Source of the DNA: DATHSY01 sp046729855
GTDB lineage: Bacteria; Actinomycetota; UBA4738; HRBIN12
Reading direction: 5' to 3'
DNA length: 64,000 nt
NCBI GenBank assembly: GCA_046729855.1
Contig: JBKPHM010000064.1
Span: 1 to 64,000, forward strand
Shown one piece after another: positions 43,862 to 52,577 of this stretch. The first letter of the stretch is position 1; every line of letters begins with the position of its first letter. A program made the translations under genes and the position numbers. The notes below the pieces were generated by a model that saw only the letters and a list, made by a program, of their open reading frames with translations, was not told the DNA's origin and made no database searches.

Positions 43862-44608
43862 TCAGCGCAGTCGTGACCGCATCCGCCGGACCTCCATCGA
43901 GGCGCCCCGCGCGTCGGCCTCCGCCGCACGGATCCGCTCCCGCAGCTCGACCACCGCCGCCTGGACGTTCTCGAGCTCCCGGCGAAGCGCCTCGACGCGT
44001 TCGCGGGCTTCGGCCTCTCGCTGCTCCGCCTCGCCCAGCTCGCGCTCGAGCGCCTCTCGCTCGGCGCGACGGTCTGGCGCCGGCTCCGGCTCCCCTCCCC
44101 GAGCGCCCGGGACGAGCTCGAGTCCCGTCGCCTCTCCGAAACCGGTCGGCGGCGGGAGGGGTTTCGTCAGCATGCCGGCCATCACCAACGTCCCGGCAGC
44201 CGGGTCCGCCGAGGCGGTGTCGAGCGTCGCCGTCACCTGGTCCGCCGCCCCCGACCCGCCCTCGTACGCGCGGGCGCGGTCGACCAGTTCTGCGATGAGC
44301 CTCCGGCGTTCGTCCGCACGCTCGCGGAACTCATCGGCGCCACGACCCGCGACGGCGCGTCGCTGCGCCTTGCGCAAGCGGTCGCCCGCATCGATCAGGG
44401 CGCGGACGTCGTCGCCTGCGTCCCGGACGAGTTGGTTCATGATCCACGCGGAGCGCGCCGGCTTCGCGAGCGCGCGGACCCGCGCCGCACCCTCCTTGTC
44501 GCCCGCGCCCGCGAGCTCCTTGGCGAGCGCGTTGCGCGCCGCCGTGAAGCCCTCGAGCGGGAGCGCGTACAGCTCCGCGATCCGGGCATCGACGCCGGTG
44601 TCCGCCAC
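43862..44608 (-). CDS. Coiled-coil protein, unknown function
   Basis: 248 residues, soluble, rich in Ala, Arg and Glu. The N-terminal half (IAELYALPLEGFTAARNALA, AARVRALAKPARSAWIMNQL) reads as a defined helical domain of a kind seen in uncharacterised actinobacterial proteins. After a Pro/Gly linker around residue 150, the last 80 residues are a long charged coiled coil (REALERELGEAEQREAEARE and so on). No enzyme motif. The gene follows the SnoaL-like gene by three bases, so the two are probably co-transcribed. Confidence 0.72.
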   Translation of the reverse strand: MADTGVDARIAELYALPLEGFTAARNALAKELAGAGDKEGAARVRALAKPARSAWIMNQLVRDAGDDVRALIDAGDRLRKAQRRAVAGRGADEFRERADERRRLIAELVDRARAYEGGSGAADQVTATLDTASADPAAGTLVMAGMLTKPLPPPTGFGEATGLELVPGARGGEPEPAPDRRAEREALERELGEAEQREAEARERVEALRRELENVQAAVVELRERIRAAEADARGASMEVRRMRSRLR

Positions 44609-44611
44609 CAG

Positions 44612-44956
44612 CTACTCTCCTTCGTCGAACGTGATCACGAGCCTGGCGATCCGGTCGCCCGCGGGGGTGATCGTCATCGTTCCGGCGCGGCGCCCACCGT
44701 CGCGGCGCCACGCATACACGGCCTCGATCATGGGCTCGATCGTCACGACCTCGAGGACGTCGATCTCGTCGTCCGGGGGCCGGGTTCTGTACGCGTCTGC
44801 GATCGCGTCACGCCCGTGGAACGGACCCGCCGGGACGCCGACGAAGACGAGGTCCGCGTCGTCCGTGAAGGGAGCCACCATGGGTCCGAAGTCGCCGGAC
44901 CGGACCCCGGCGTTGAACGCGTCGACGTGACGGCGCAGCAGCGCTGGCAGGTTCAT
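44612..44956 (-). CDS. SnoaL-like (NTF2 superfamily) protein
   Basis: 114 residues: LPALLRRHVDAFNAGVRSGD, PMVAPFTDDADLVFVGVPAG, FHGRDAIADAYRTRPPDDEI and the closing strand DRIARLVITFDEGE. This is a complete NTF2 cone of the polyketide-cyclase/SnoaL-like group, several of which act on small ligands; no substrate can be named. ATG 44956. Unrelated in sequence to the NTF2-like protein at 8150. Confidence 0.8.
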   Translation of the reverse strand: MNLPALLRRHVDAFNAGVRSGDFGPMVAPFTDDADLVFVGVPAGPFHGRDAIADAYRTRPPDDEIDVLEVVTIEPMIEAVYAWRRDGGRRAGTMTITPAGDRIARLVITFDEGE

Positions 44957-45081
44957 CGGGGCCGAAGCCTACTTCGGATCTCCGAGGCGCGGCCTCAGAG
45001 CGACCCGGGCGCGGCCGACGTCCGGCCTATTCTCGAGATCCATGCGGCCGTCCGAGCTCGGCCTGGCCTCGGCCCTCGCGC

Positions 45082-45492
45082 CTACCGGATCTCGATCGTG
45101 CCGCGCATGCCGTACGCGTAGTGCCCGGGCAGGTGACATCCGAACAGGGTGGTTCCCGGTGCTCCGAACGTGTACGTCGTCGCGACCGTCTGGCCCGCCG
45201 GCACGCTGATCTCACCGGGCTTCGCTCCGTGGTGAGCTTCGGTCCCCTGCTCGTGAACGTCCTGCACTGCCTGGTCGCCGATCAGGAACTCGTGGTCGAT
45301 CGGGTCGTCGTTGCGAACGATGAACCTGACGGTCTCGCCAGCTTCGACATGGATCTCGTCCGGGACGAAGGCGGAGTACCGGACCCTCACCTCGACCGTG
45401 CGAACCTCGTCGCCTCCGGCCGAACCGACGTACGCGATCGTCGCGGCGACGAACAGCAGGCCGATCGCGCCGACGACCCGAGCGGGTCGCAC
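45082..45492 (-). CDS. Exported cupredoxin (plastocyanin-like)
   Basis: 136 residues with an N-terminal signal/anchor (VVGAIGLLFVAATIAYVGSA). The type 1 copper site is visible: His in DDPIDHEFLIG, then Cys, His and Met in FGCHLPGHYAYGM. It should carry electrons or sequester copper outside the membrane. It starts one base after the stop of the DUF2330-like gene, so the two exported proteins are probably made together. Confidence 0.86.
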   Translation of the reverse strand: MRPARVVGAIGLLFVAATIAYVGSAGGDEVRTVEVRVRYSAFVPDEIHVEAGETVRFIVRNDDPIDHEFLIGDQAVQDVHEQGTEAHHGAKPGEISVPAGQTVATTYTFGAPGTTLFGCHLPGHYAYGMRGTIEIR

Positions 45493-45493
45493 G

Positions 45494-46582
45494 TCAACCC
45501 ACCGGACTCCGGACGGCGCGACGGCGTCCGAACGACGCCCCCACCGCGAGGGCGACCAGCAGCACGACGGCGGTCCACAACCAACTCGGGAACCAGCGGA
45601 TCACGTCGACAGCGCCCGAGCTCGTCTCCGGGACGCGCAGGCCGGCCGCGACGTAGGAGGGCTGCCCGGCCCCGCTCGCGTCGACGGCCAGGTCGTACGT
45701 GAGGTCGCCGGCCTTCGCGTCGACACGCAGGTACGTGAGCCACATGTCCGATCCGGGCAGCCACTTCATGCCCTTGTCGCTGCGGAGATCCGAGAGCAGG
45801 GTCCCCGACGCCTCCTCGCTGCGCTCGAGCACGAGACCCGGGCTGACGAGCCCACGGACGAGACGGCCGCGAGAGGAGACCGGCGTGGGGAGCAGCGCCG
45901 GTTCCCGGTCCGTGAGAAGGAAGACGTCGGCCTCGACGGGAGCTTCCGCCCCGGCGCCGAGCGAGAGGATCCGCAGCGGCACCCACGGGTTCGGCGTGGG
46001 GATCACGACGTGGACCGGCGTGCCGTCGCCCGTCGCCAGGCCCTGCTCGGACGCGCGCTGCGCGTCGTAGCGGACCGCCATGAAGATCGGGCTCCGTTCG
46101 GCGTAGAAGTCGAGCACCTCCGGCGCATCCGGTGGCAGCAGGAACCCATGCTCACGCGCCCAGTTGCCGACGGCGGTGCCGCCGCCTTCGAGCACGACCA
46201 CGTCGAGGGCGTCGATCTTCGTCTTTAGGATCACGTCTGCAGGCGCAGCGGTCGGGGCCGCGAGCGCGAATGCCTCGGCTCGGATCGCAGGTTGGGTCTC
46301 CTGGATGAGGCGTTGGAGCGTCCAGTCCCCGGCGCGGACCACCCTGGTCGGGACCCCCGGCAGCGGCACGATCGATCCGAACTCGCCCTCGGCCCCCGCC
46401 GCGAACTCGAAGGACGTGACGTAGTGCTCAATGCCCTGGTGGTACGCGGCCAGCGTCGTCGTTCGGACGAGCGTCACGCTGCCGTTGACGTTCACCAGGC
46501 CGCCGCACGCGAGCGCGGGGCCAGCGGTCAGCGCCAGCACCAGTCCGATCACGCAAGCCACAAGGAACGTCCGCGGAGCCAT
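45494..46582 (-). CDS. DUF2330-like exported membrane protein
   Basis: 362 residues from ATG 46582, selected because GGAGGGAGG lies at proper spacing. A cleavable signal (VACVIGLVLALTAGPALA) is followed by CGGLVNVNGSVTL and the long extracytoplasmic domain typical of DUF2330 proteins (FEFAAGAEGEFGSIVPLPGV, VHVVIPTPNPWVPLRILSLG). It ends with a membrane helix (WLWTAVVLLVALAVGASFG) and a basic tail, so it is a type I membrane protein. Function unknown. Pairing with a cupredoxin suggests a metal or redox role, as an inference only. Confidence 0.78.
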   Translation of the reverse strand: MAPRTFLVACVIGLVLALTAGPALACGGLVNVNGSVTLVRTTTLAAYHQGIEHYVTSFEFAAGAEGEFGSIVPLPGVPTRVVRAGDWTLQRLIQETQPAIRAEAFALAAPTAAPADVILKTKIDALDVVVLEGGGTAVGNWAREHGFLLPPDAPEVLDFYAERSPIFMAVRYDAQRASEQGLATGDGTPVHVVIPTPNPWVPLRILSLGAGAEAPVEADVFLLTDREPALLPTPVSSRGRLVRGLVSPGLVLERSEEASGTLLSDLRSDKGMKWLPGSDMWLTYLRVDAKAGDLTYDLAVDASGAGQPSYVAAGLRVPETSSGAVDVIRWFPSWLWTAVVLLVALAVGASFGRRRAVRSPVG

Positions 46583-46603
46583 GGTGCCCTCCCTCCGACC
46601 GGG

Positions 46604-46615
46604 ATGAACGTTCAT
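46604..46615. promoter_or_regulatory. 12-bp palindrome before the DUF2330-like gene
   Basis: ATGAACGTTCAT is a perfect palindrome about 20 bases upstream of the start codon and just before the Shine-Dalgarno. It could be an operator for the DUF2330-cupredoxin pair. Short palindromes also arise by chance, so this is only suggestive. Confidence 0.25.
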
Positions 46616-46669
46616 GCTTCGACGACCCCGGCGCGTGACAGGTTCCGCCCGGGGCGACCGAAGTTCGCG

Positions 46670-47152
46670 TCAGGCTCCTGGCTCGCGACCGAACGCACGG
46701 AACGGCTCGGGCTCGTACGCGCTGAGGACCATCCCCCAGCCCGCGAGCGCCGTTCCGATCGCCTCGTCCTCGTGGATCAGCCACGCGAGGTGTCGCAGGC
46801 CGTGCTCGACGACCTGCGAGAGGTGCACGTGTGGCGGCGGCCCGGTCGCCCGGCCCCGAGCCAGCTCGGCGCGCGTGACGAGCTGGACGTCGCATCCGTG
46901 CGGCACGCGGAGGGGAGGTTCCACTGCGACGAGGAACGTGAGCAGGACAAGGTCGCAGACGACGCGCCAAGACGTGGAGTGGACCATCAGCGGGGCTAGC
47001 CCGAGCCCGGCGATGGCATCCACGACCGCCTCGTGCGGGTCTAGCTCGGGATCCCAGGCCGCCCGCGCCGTATCCCCACCCCTGGGGAACAGATGCTTGA
47101 TCCCCTCGTCGTCCAGGTACAGAACGACCGCCTCGAGGGACGCTCCACTCAC
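46670..47152 (-). CDS. Hypothetical protein
   Basis: 160 residues from GTG 47152. Mostly soluble, with one moderately hydrophobic helix (WRVVCDLVLLTFLVAVEPP) and a His-rich stretch (PPHVHLSQVVEHGLRHLAWL). No signal peptide and no family recognised. Codon use (G or C in most third positions) agrees with a real gene, and the opposite strand lacks a better candidate. Confidence 0.55.
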   Translation of the reverse strand: MSGASLEAVVLYLDDEGIKHLFPRGGDTARAAWDPELDPHEAVVDAIAGLGLAPLMVHSTSWRVVCDLVLLTFLVAVEPPLRVPHGCDVQLVTRAELARGRATGPPPHVHLSQVVEHGLRHLAWLIHEDEAIGTALAGWGMVLSAYEPEPFRAFGREPGA

Positions 47153-47311
47153 GGGCGAACCCTACCCGCCGCCGGCGCGCGGTTCGGCGAGCCGGCAGTA
47201 CAGCCGGATCGCGCGCGGCACGAAGCCGCCGACCAGCCGGATGGCTGTTCCGGCATGACAGTCGTTACCCGCTTGAGCCCCGGGGTATAAGAGAAGTCGG
47301 GAGGTGATTGC

Positions 47312-47569
47312 ATGGCAGCAACCCACCCGACCGGAGATCCGGAGGTACGGACTCGTCGATCGCCGTGGCTTGCGGTTGCGGTCGCCGTCGCTGTGATCGC
47401 CGTGATAGGCGTCATTGCCTATGTCCTTCTCTACAACGGCGGTAGCGGCGGCCTCTACGACGGCGGTAGCGGCGGCGCAGGAGGTGGCAGTGGTGACACC
47501 GGCGGCTATGTCGTCGTCGCGTTCGCTGGTGACACCGTCCGCCGAGCGGTAGCGAGGTTCCGGCGCTGA
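47312..47569 (+). CDS. Small membrane protein with Gly/Ser-rich linker
   Basis: 85 residues with a strong GGGAGGTGA seven bases before ATG 47312. A membrane helix (WLAVAVAVAVIAVIGVIAYV) is followed by repeated NGGSGGLYDGGSGGAGGGSG and a short C-terminal segment with VVVAFAGDTVRRAV. It would expose a flexible linker and a small tail outside the cell. No family recognised. A terminator-like hairpin follows its stop by a few bases, so this appears to be a single-gene transcript. Confidence 0.68.
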   Translation: MAATHPTGDPEVRTRRSPWLAVAVAVAVIAVIGVIAYVLLYNGGSGGLYDGGSGGAGGGSGDTGGYVVVAFAGDTVRRAVARFRR

Positions 47570-47580
47570 GACCACGACCT

Positions 47581-47603
47581 GAGGGGGCGACGATCGTCCC
47601 CTC
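47581..47603 (+). terminator. Terminator-like hairpin
   Basis: GAGGGG pairs with CCCCTC around a self-complementary GACGATCGTC core, making a long GC-rich stem 12 bases after the stop of the small membrane gene. There is no true T-run afterwards, only a CTAT repeat, so termination may be weak or assisted. Confidence 0.5.
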
Positions 47604-47728
47604 CGATCTCTATCTATCTATCGAGCGATGGCCCCTGGCGAGCTGTTCCCGCGGAGGGGCAGGTCCCAGGTGGCCAGATCGTATGGCGGCCGGGCCCGAG
47701 GGATGACCGTGTCCGGGCGGCATGGTTC

Positions 47729-48908
47729 TCAGCGCGGCAGGAAGCGGAGCGAATCGAGCACGTCCCACGCGAGCTGCGCCCGAGCCGGATCGCCATACGC
47801 CTGCTCCCCCATCCCGACGAAGACGTAGAACCCACGACCTGCGTCGCGGAACCCGAACCACCACGCGTGGATGCCGTGGATGGCGAGCCGAAGCGTTCGG
47901 CCACTCGGCTCAACGCAGAGCCGCGTCCAGTCCTCTCCGCCACATGGTTCGGATGGTCCGAAATGGGTCGGCCGCCCCGCGAAGCCTCCCGCCTCGCCAG
48001 CGTCGTTCACCCAGATCAGGATGTCGTTCGGGCCGAGATCCTCGACCACGTTGCTGGGGAGCTGGAAGTCGGCGACTGCCTCGCCGCCCGGTCGCAGTGG
48101 GTACGTTGCTAGGGCGAGGATCTCGAACGGCGAAGCCACCCAGTCGTTGATCGGCAGATCCGCGACGATCCAATCCGACGGGTACGTAACGGTGAACAGG
48201 TCGCCCTCGTCGTGGAGAGTCGTCCGAACACCGTCGGTCTCGGTCCACCGCTCGATGTCGGCGAGCCGGACGGCATCGGCGATCGCGGCCGCCGCAGCCC
48301 GATCTTCATCCGAGACCGCCGGTCCAAGCCAACTCGATAACGTGGAAGCACAGTGTCCCATCGCATCGGGACCGCTCGCGGAACGTCCAGCCGGGGTTCT
48401 GGGCGTCCTCGGCGAACGAACCGGGCCCCTGATCGTCGCCGCCCAGCGGTGTCGCGTGCGCCCACAGCCGCTCCACCAGCACGGCGGCGCCACCGTCGCC
48501 GAACAGCGACGTCGCGTTCGCCGAGGAGTTCGGCCCGTACTCCGCATCCGCAGGGACCGGAACGTTGGCGACCGTTGTCCGCAGGATGTTCGCAGGGAGC
48601 AGCTGCCCGGCGCGCTCGATCGTTCGAGCGCTCCACGCCGATGGGTACTCGAACGTCCAGGGGGCTTCTGGCGACGTGAAGGTCACGAGGTCGGCGGGCT
48701 TCTCCCCGCCCGCGCCGACGATCGCCGCGGCCAGGACGACGCCGGAGACGAAGGCGACGACGGTGACGATCGATGCCGCTATGTGCAGGGCCCGGCGCCA
48801 GTTGCCGCGTCGGATCGCCCGTTCCGGCGACATCGCTGGCTGCACGCGCCGCACGACTTGGTCAAGGAGCTCCGCCAGTCGCTCATCCCGGATGTCAGAG
48901 TCATTCAC
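47729..48908 (-). pseudogene. Frameshifted membrane partner of the second ECF sigma factor
   Basis: The gene opens at GTG 48908 (overlapping the sigma gene) with a 40-residue cytoplasmic part, a membrane helix (IAASIVTVVAFVSGVVLAAA) and an extracytoplasmic domain (TSPEAPWTFEYPSAWSA). The frame breaks near 48330 after CFHVIE; a second frame carries on with WLGPAVSDEDRAAAAAIADA to a clean end at RFLPR. One base difference would give a single protein of about 390 residues. The layout matches the propeller partner of the first ECF factor, but the sensor domain differs. No zinc-type anti-sigma motif is visible. The indel may be an error or real inactivation. Confidence 0.75.
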
Positions 48909-49386
48909 GGTTCGCTCCTTCCTGTCGAAGCGCGGCGCGCAATCCCTTCCGTCCCCGCGCGAGATGCACGCGAACGGTGCTGTCTCGCGTGCCGAGCAGC
49001 CTCGCCACCTCGCTCGTCTCCATCCCTGCCCAGTCCCGAAGCACGACCGCCTGGCGCTGGCGGACCGGAAGATGACCGAGCGCGCGGAGGATCTCCTGCC
49101 GATCCAGCGACCGGCTGATCTCGTCGGGAGCGCTCCCCTCCGGTACTCGCCCGATCAGCTCCCGGCGCCTTGCCTTCCTGGCACACAGGCGCATCGCCGT
49201 CTTGAACACGAACCCTCCGGCGTGATCGTCGCTCTCGATCTGGCCCCACTTCGACCAGAGCCGCGCGAAGGCTTCCGCGGCGATGTCTTCCGCGCCCGAT
49301 TGGTCGAGGAGCACGAGTGTGCAGGCTCGAACCACTCGGGGCAGATGCTCCCGATAGAAGCCCTCGAAGGCGGGTCGGTCCGCCAT
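48901..49386 (-). CDS. ECF-type RNA polymerase sigma factor
   Basis: 161 residues, only regions 2 and 4. Region 2: FEGFYREHLPRVVRACTLVL, GAEDIAAEAFARLWSKWGQI. Region 4: LGHLPVRQRQAVVLRDWAGM then ETSEVARLLGTRDSTVRVHL. Resembles the SigE-like/ECF group common in Actinobacteria. Its stop overlaps by eight bases the start of a membrane protein that probably holds it inactive. The sequence is intact although its partner appears frameshifted. Confidence 0.9.
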   Translation of the reverse strand: MADRPAFEGFYREHLPRVVRACTLVLLDQSGAEDIAAEAFARLWSKWGQIESDDHAGGFVFKTAMRLCARKARRRELIGRVPEGSAPDEISRSLDRQEILRALGHLPVRQRQAVVLRDWAGMETSEVARLLGTRDSTVRVHLARGRKGLRAALRQEGANRE

Positions 49387-49531
49387 CCCACCTATCTCTA
49401 GCCACTACCGGGCTTGAGCGCTTACCGACCCGCCCCTCCTGACCGAAGACCTCCGCGCGGACAGCCGATCTGGTCTTCGGACAACGGAGTGCCGGGACGG
49501 CGTCACGCACAAACCGGCCGTGTCGGTAGAG

Positions 49532-49951
49532 CTACGGCACGCTGGTCCGTCGCGGCGCGTCGGCCACCGGATCCGGCGCATGCCACACCGCCTCGACGTT
49601 GTTCCCGTGCAAGTCGTTCACGAAGGCCGCGTAGTACCGATCGGAGTACTGCGTCCACACGCCTGGCTCGCCGCGGGCGGTGGCGCCGCCGGCGAGCGCA
49701 GCCTCGAAGAACGCGTCGACTGCGGACCGGTCCTCCGCCACGAACGCGACGTGCGACGCGGTCGTCACCGGGCTCCCCTGATAGATGGCGAAGTCGTCCA
49801 TCCCCTCGGCGCCGTAGTGCACGCCGTCGGACTGGACGTGCAGCTCCTCGAAGCCGAGCGGCGCCAGCGCCGCCTGGTACAGCCGTCGGGCAGCGTCGAG
49901 ATCCTCGACCACGAAGAGGACATGGTCGACGACGATGCGACGCGTGGTCAT
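49532..49951 (-). CDS. VOC-family (glyoxalase/dioxygenase-like) protein
   Basis: 139 residues, two beta-alpha-beta-beta-beta modules of the vicinal oxygen chelate fold: VVDHVLFVVEDLDAARRLYQ at the start and DLHGNNVEAVWHAPDP at the end, with candidate metal ligands H11 and the C-terminal Glu. Members include glyoxalases, bleomycin-resistance proteins and dioxygenases; no specific substrate can be assigned. A second, broken VOC gene lies at 52.6 kb. Confidence 0.85.
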   Translation of the reverse strand: MTTRRIVVDHVLFVVEDLDAARRLYQAALAPLGFEELHVQSDGVHYGAEGMDDFAIYQGSPVTTASHVAFVAEDRSAVDAFFEAALAGGATARGEPGVWTQYSDRYYAAFVNDLHGNNVEAVWHAPDPVADAPRRTSVP

Positions 49952-50166
49952 GGCCCGTGATTCTCTTCTCGTGTACGGGTGAGCAGCTCACTCTACGCGT
50001 GTTCACGTTCGCAAGTCAGGGGCTACCCGCGGAGGTGAGGGGGCGCTACTCGAACCTCGCCGACATCTGAAAGAGCTCTCGCCAGGGGTTCCCTGACGGG
50101 TCGGTGACGGTTCCTTACGAATTAGGGTCGCGCCTTTCGATCTGTACCTCGATTGGGGGCGGCGGA

Positions 50167-50184
50167 ATCGGCCTTTCGGCCGAT
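50167..50184. promoter_or_regulatory. Hairpin upstream of an RsbW-like gene
   Basis: ATCGGCC-TTTC-GGCCGAT forms a seven-pair stem 57 bases before the ATG at 50241. There is no T-run. It could be a leader structure or a weak terminator in the 290-base gap; nothing else is evident in that gap. Confidence 0.3.
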
Positions 50185-50240
50185 ATCGCCAGCGTGTGCG
50201 GCCACGAAGCGAAGGGTACTTCGCTGTTAGAGGACACTTC

Positions 50241-50612
50241 ATGGTTACGCCCATCGAACTAAACCTGCCCGCAACGCCCATCGCGCCGGCACTCGCGCGA
50301 GCGGGGCTTGGCCCCGTCTGCGACGCGATCCCACGGGATGCCAGCGCCAGCCTCAGGCTCATCGTCTCGGAGATCATCGCGACCGCCGTCCGTCACGCGA
50401 GGCTTTCGGGACTGGACGAGATCACTGTCAGGGCTGTCCCGAATGAGGTTGGCGTTCATGTTGAAGTCACCGACGCCGGACCGGCCTTCGACCCTTCCAC
50501 CGCCAGTCAGGAACAGGCGATGGGCGAATTCGTTATGAAGCGACTCGCCTCGGGCTGGGGCATCGCCCGCAGAGGCCGCTCCACGACCGTTTGGTTCGAC
50601 GTGGCGGCCTAG
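50241..50612 (+). CDS. RsbW-like HATPase (anti-sigma kinase family)
   Basis: 123 residues from ATG 50241, which follows AGAGGA at six bases. It reads as a lone GHKL ATPase domain: N box LRLIVSEIIATAVRHARLSG, G1 region VHVEVTDAGPAFDPS, and G2 region FVMKRLASGWGIARRG. Single-domain proteins of this type in Actinobacteria phosphorylate or bind anti-sigma antagonists (RsbW/SpoIIAB style). The usual N-box Asn is replaced by Thr (IATAVRH), which may weaken Mg-ATP binding. No STAS-domain partner is encoded beside it. A relative lies at 53329. Confidence 0.78.
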   Translation: MVTPIELNLPATPIAPALARAGLGPVCDAIPRDASASLRLIVSEIIATAVRHARLSGLDEITVRAVPNEVGVHVEVTDAGPAFDPSTASQEQAMGEFVMKRLASGWGIARRGRSTTVWFDVAA

Positions 50613-50775
50613 TCTCCGCAGTCCGCGTGCCTGTCGGGCGCGCCAACTGCCCCGGAGCTGGCGCCTACGGCATGTCTTTGCAGGTGCGACATGCTCTCGT
50701 AACCTTCGGCCGGGTCATGCCTCATCATGGACCACGTGGAACGTGGATCTGCGGCGCACGACTGAGGAGGGAGAG

Positions 50776-51117
50776 TTGGTTGACCGTAGCGATGCTGAGA
50801 AAGACCGTCGTCATGAGTACAGGGTGGCGGCAGCAGCCCTTGATCTGCTTGCGGCCGACCTGGAACGCGCGTTCGGACTTGACGAAGTAGCGCCAGAGGC
50901 TGCTGTGCCAAGCGTGGACGATCCGTCGCTTCTAGATGATGCTGCGGGATACATCTTGGATCAGTTGTCTCCCGAGGCTTCAGAGTCCTCCAGAGTGGCG
51001 GTGGATTACGCGCGAGCGTTTATAGCGGCTCGAACGTTCGAGGACATCGGTGATTCGGAGCGTGCGTCGGCCGAGAGAGAGAAGGTGGATGCTGTGGAAG
51101 CCTCTTGCCACGGATGA
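50776..51117 (+). CDS. Hypothetical acidic protein
   Basis: 113 residues from TTG 50776, chosen because GAGGAGGGAG lies just upstream; GTG 50743 is an alternative. Entirely helical by pattern and acidic (ALDLLAADLERAFGLDEVAP, DDPSLLDDAAGYILDQLSPE). No family is recognised. Codon use is less GC-biased than in the core genes, as elsewhere in this stretch. Confidence 0.55.
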   Translation: MVDRSDAEKDRRHEYRVAAAALDLLAADLERAFGLDEVAPEAAVPSVDDPSLLDDAAGYILDQLSPEASESSRVAVDYARAFIAARTFEDIGDSERASAEREKVDAVEASCHG

Positions 51118-51500
51118 GGACACCGGTCAGGAACTCCGCCTAAGCCAAGCAATGCCGAGGGTCCGCCGCTTGAAGAGACTCGCCATCATGTACAGGATGG
51201 CTGCCGGCGACGTGAATCCCATGTGAGTACGTCTGGCATCCTGGTCCACCGGCAGGAACGCTCCTGCGGCTCACGCATCCTGAGTGACCTGTGCGTCTGC
51301 GCGTACGCCCGCGCCAAACGGCCCACACGACGGCGCTCAGGGGTGCGAAGGGCAAGTACCACCACGTCCGTAGACGATGGACAGGATGACAGATACCACG
51401 ATCCCGAAAGATCAAGCCGCGGATTGCGCTCGCCAGAACCCGGTGGGGCTCCAGAACGGGTTCCTCGCCATCATTCTTAAGGTGTCCTGACCCCGAGCCG
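51118..51500. other. Gap without a supported gene
   Basis: A minus-strand frame here could encode a short hydrophobic peptide (MGFTSPAAILYMMASLF, then a basic end), starting at GTG or ATG around 51230, but it has no good ribosome site and may be a remnant. I see no RNA gene or repeat. Confidence 0.4.
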
Positions 51501-51731
51501 TTACGCCACCTCTCGACGATGGCACCGGGCGAACTCCTGGAGCCGGATCCGACAGTTCAGGCAAAGCTCGTCGGGACGGACGCTCGCCTCCCCACCGACG
51601 AACGCGCGGAGATAGACACGCGCGAGGTGCTGAGCGCATCGTGGGCACAGAGACGGGTGAGAGACGTACCGTGACGTACAGTCGACGGTAAGGAGCTGGG
51701 CACGACGGGTCAAGTCGCCTGACTTGGGCAC
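51501..51731 (-). CDS. Possible small zinc-ribbon protein
   Basis: 76 residues from GTG 51731. Two CxxC knuckles spaced as in zinc ribbons: SLCPRCAQHL and ELCLNCRIRLQEF, with further Cys/His residues (VDCTSR, ARCHRR). No Shine-Dalgarno and no family match from memory. It could be a real small regulator or a chance frame; the paired CxxC motifs are the only positive evidence. Confidence 0.38.
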   Translation of the reverse strand: MPKSGDLTRRAQLLTVDCTSRYVSHPSLCPRCAQHLARVYLRAFVGGEASVRPDELCLNCRIRLQEFARCHRREVA

Positions 51732-51885
51732 GGCCGAACGGTGGACAGATGCCGGCGGCCAACATGCACCGTCTCCACGCTTTCGTGATCGCCGCCCGGT
51801 CGATCCGCCTGGCGCTCATCGCATCCCATGACGAAGATAATCGCGCGGGCGTTCGCGAGTGTTCGGGAGTCTTACTGGCTGTGGC

Positions 51886-52425
51886 TCAGGCGGGCTCCTC
51901 GGGGCGGAGCACGAGCTCAGCCGGCCCGCCGCCCTCCCACGGGTTTCCGCCGCGCCATCGATAGACCCAGATGCCGCCTCGAGGCGACCCACGGAGAGCT
52001 CGGACGATGGGTTCCGCAAGACCCCAAGGCGAGGCCTCAAGGAGCTGGATCGCCTTCTCGATGGGAACGAACTCAGCTCGAATCGTCGAACCGTCGGGGT
52101 CGTCAGGGGCTAGCTGTCCCCGCCATGACTGCGGTTCGAGCACGAACGTCATTGACTCGGGGGACGCGTCCCCGGCGATGAGCTCAATCAGGGCAGCGAT
52201 CGGGGACGGACCACGTACGGTCAGCCCGGTTTCTTCGGCCACCTCGCGGGCGAGCGCAGCGGGCACACTCTCACCCGGATCCAGCATCCCACCGGGCAAG
52301 CCCCAGAAGGTGTTCTTCGTGCCGGGATACCGAGACTCGACCAGCACGACCTGGTCCTCATTCCTGATGATGCCGATGGCCGACACGTGTACGAAGCGTG
52401 GCTCAGGTCGCACGTCGCAAAACAT
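51886..52425 (-). CDS. Nudix hydrolase
   Basis: 179 residues from ATG 52425. The Nudix box is intact: GGMLDPGESVPAALAREVAE followed by ETGL (Gx5Ex7REVxEExGL), set in the usual fold (VHVSAIGIIRNEDQVVLVES before it). Hydrolyses a nucleoside diphosphate linked to some moiety; substrate unknown. The C-terminal 40 residues (GIWVYRWRGGNPW) are not part of the box domain. Confidence 0.88.
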   Translation of the reverse strand: MFCDVRPEPRFVHVSAIGIIRNEDQVVLVESRYPGTKNTFWGLPGGMLDPGESVPAALAREVAEETGLTVRGPSPIAALIELIAGDASPESMTFVLEPQSWRGQLAPDDPDGSTIRAEFVPIEKAIQLLEASPWGLAEPIVRALRGSPRGGIWVYRWRGGNPWEGGGPAELVLRPEEPA

Positions 52426-52577
52426 ACGTCGAGGACGAGGACCACGGGATCGGCGAGGTTGCGTGAATGTTCCCCGATGCAGATGAAACCTGTGGGCCGC
52501 TACCGTCGGTCGGCCACCGACCGTGTCGCCCTGAAGCCGGACGCTAACGCCGTCCGGAGGTCCGCTTCTACCAGGTC

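Noticed and set aside
47607..47625. Short CTAT tandem as a possible CRISPR or structured repeat.
   Set aside because: Only three or four units of four bases; a simple microsatellite after the hairpin. No CRISPR-like spaced repeats were seen anywhere in the window.
51181..51300. Short hydrophobic minus-strand peptide as a toxin-like small protein.
   Set aside because: No ribosome site at a sensible distance and no antitoxin or antisense RNA evidence; too weak to list as a gene.
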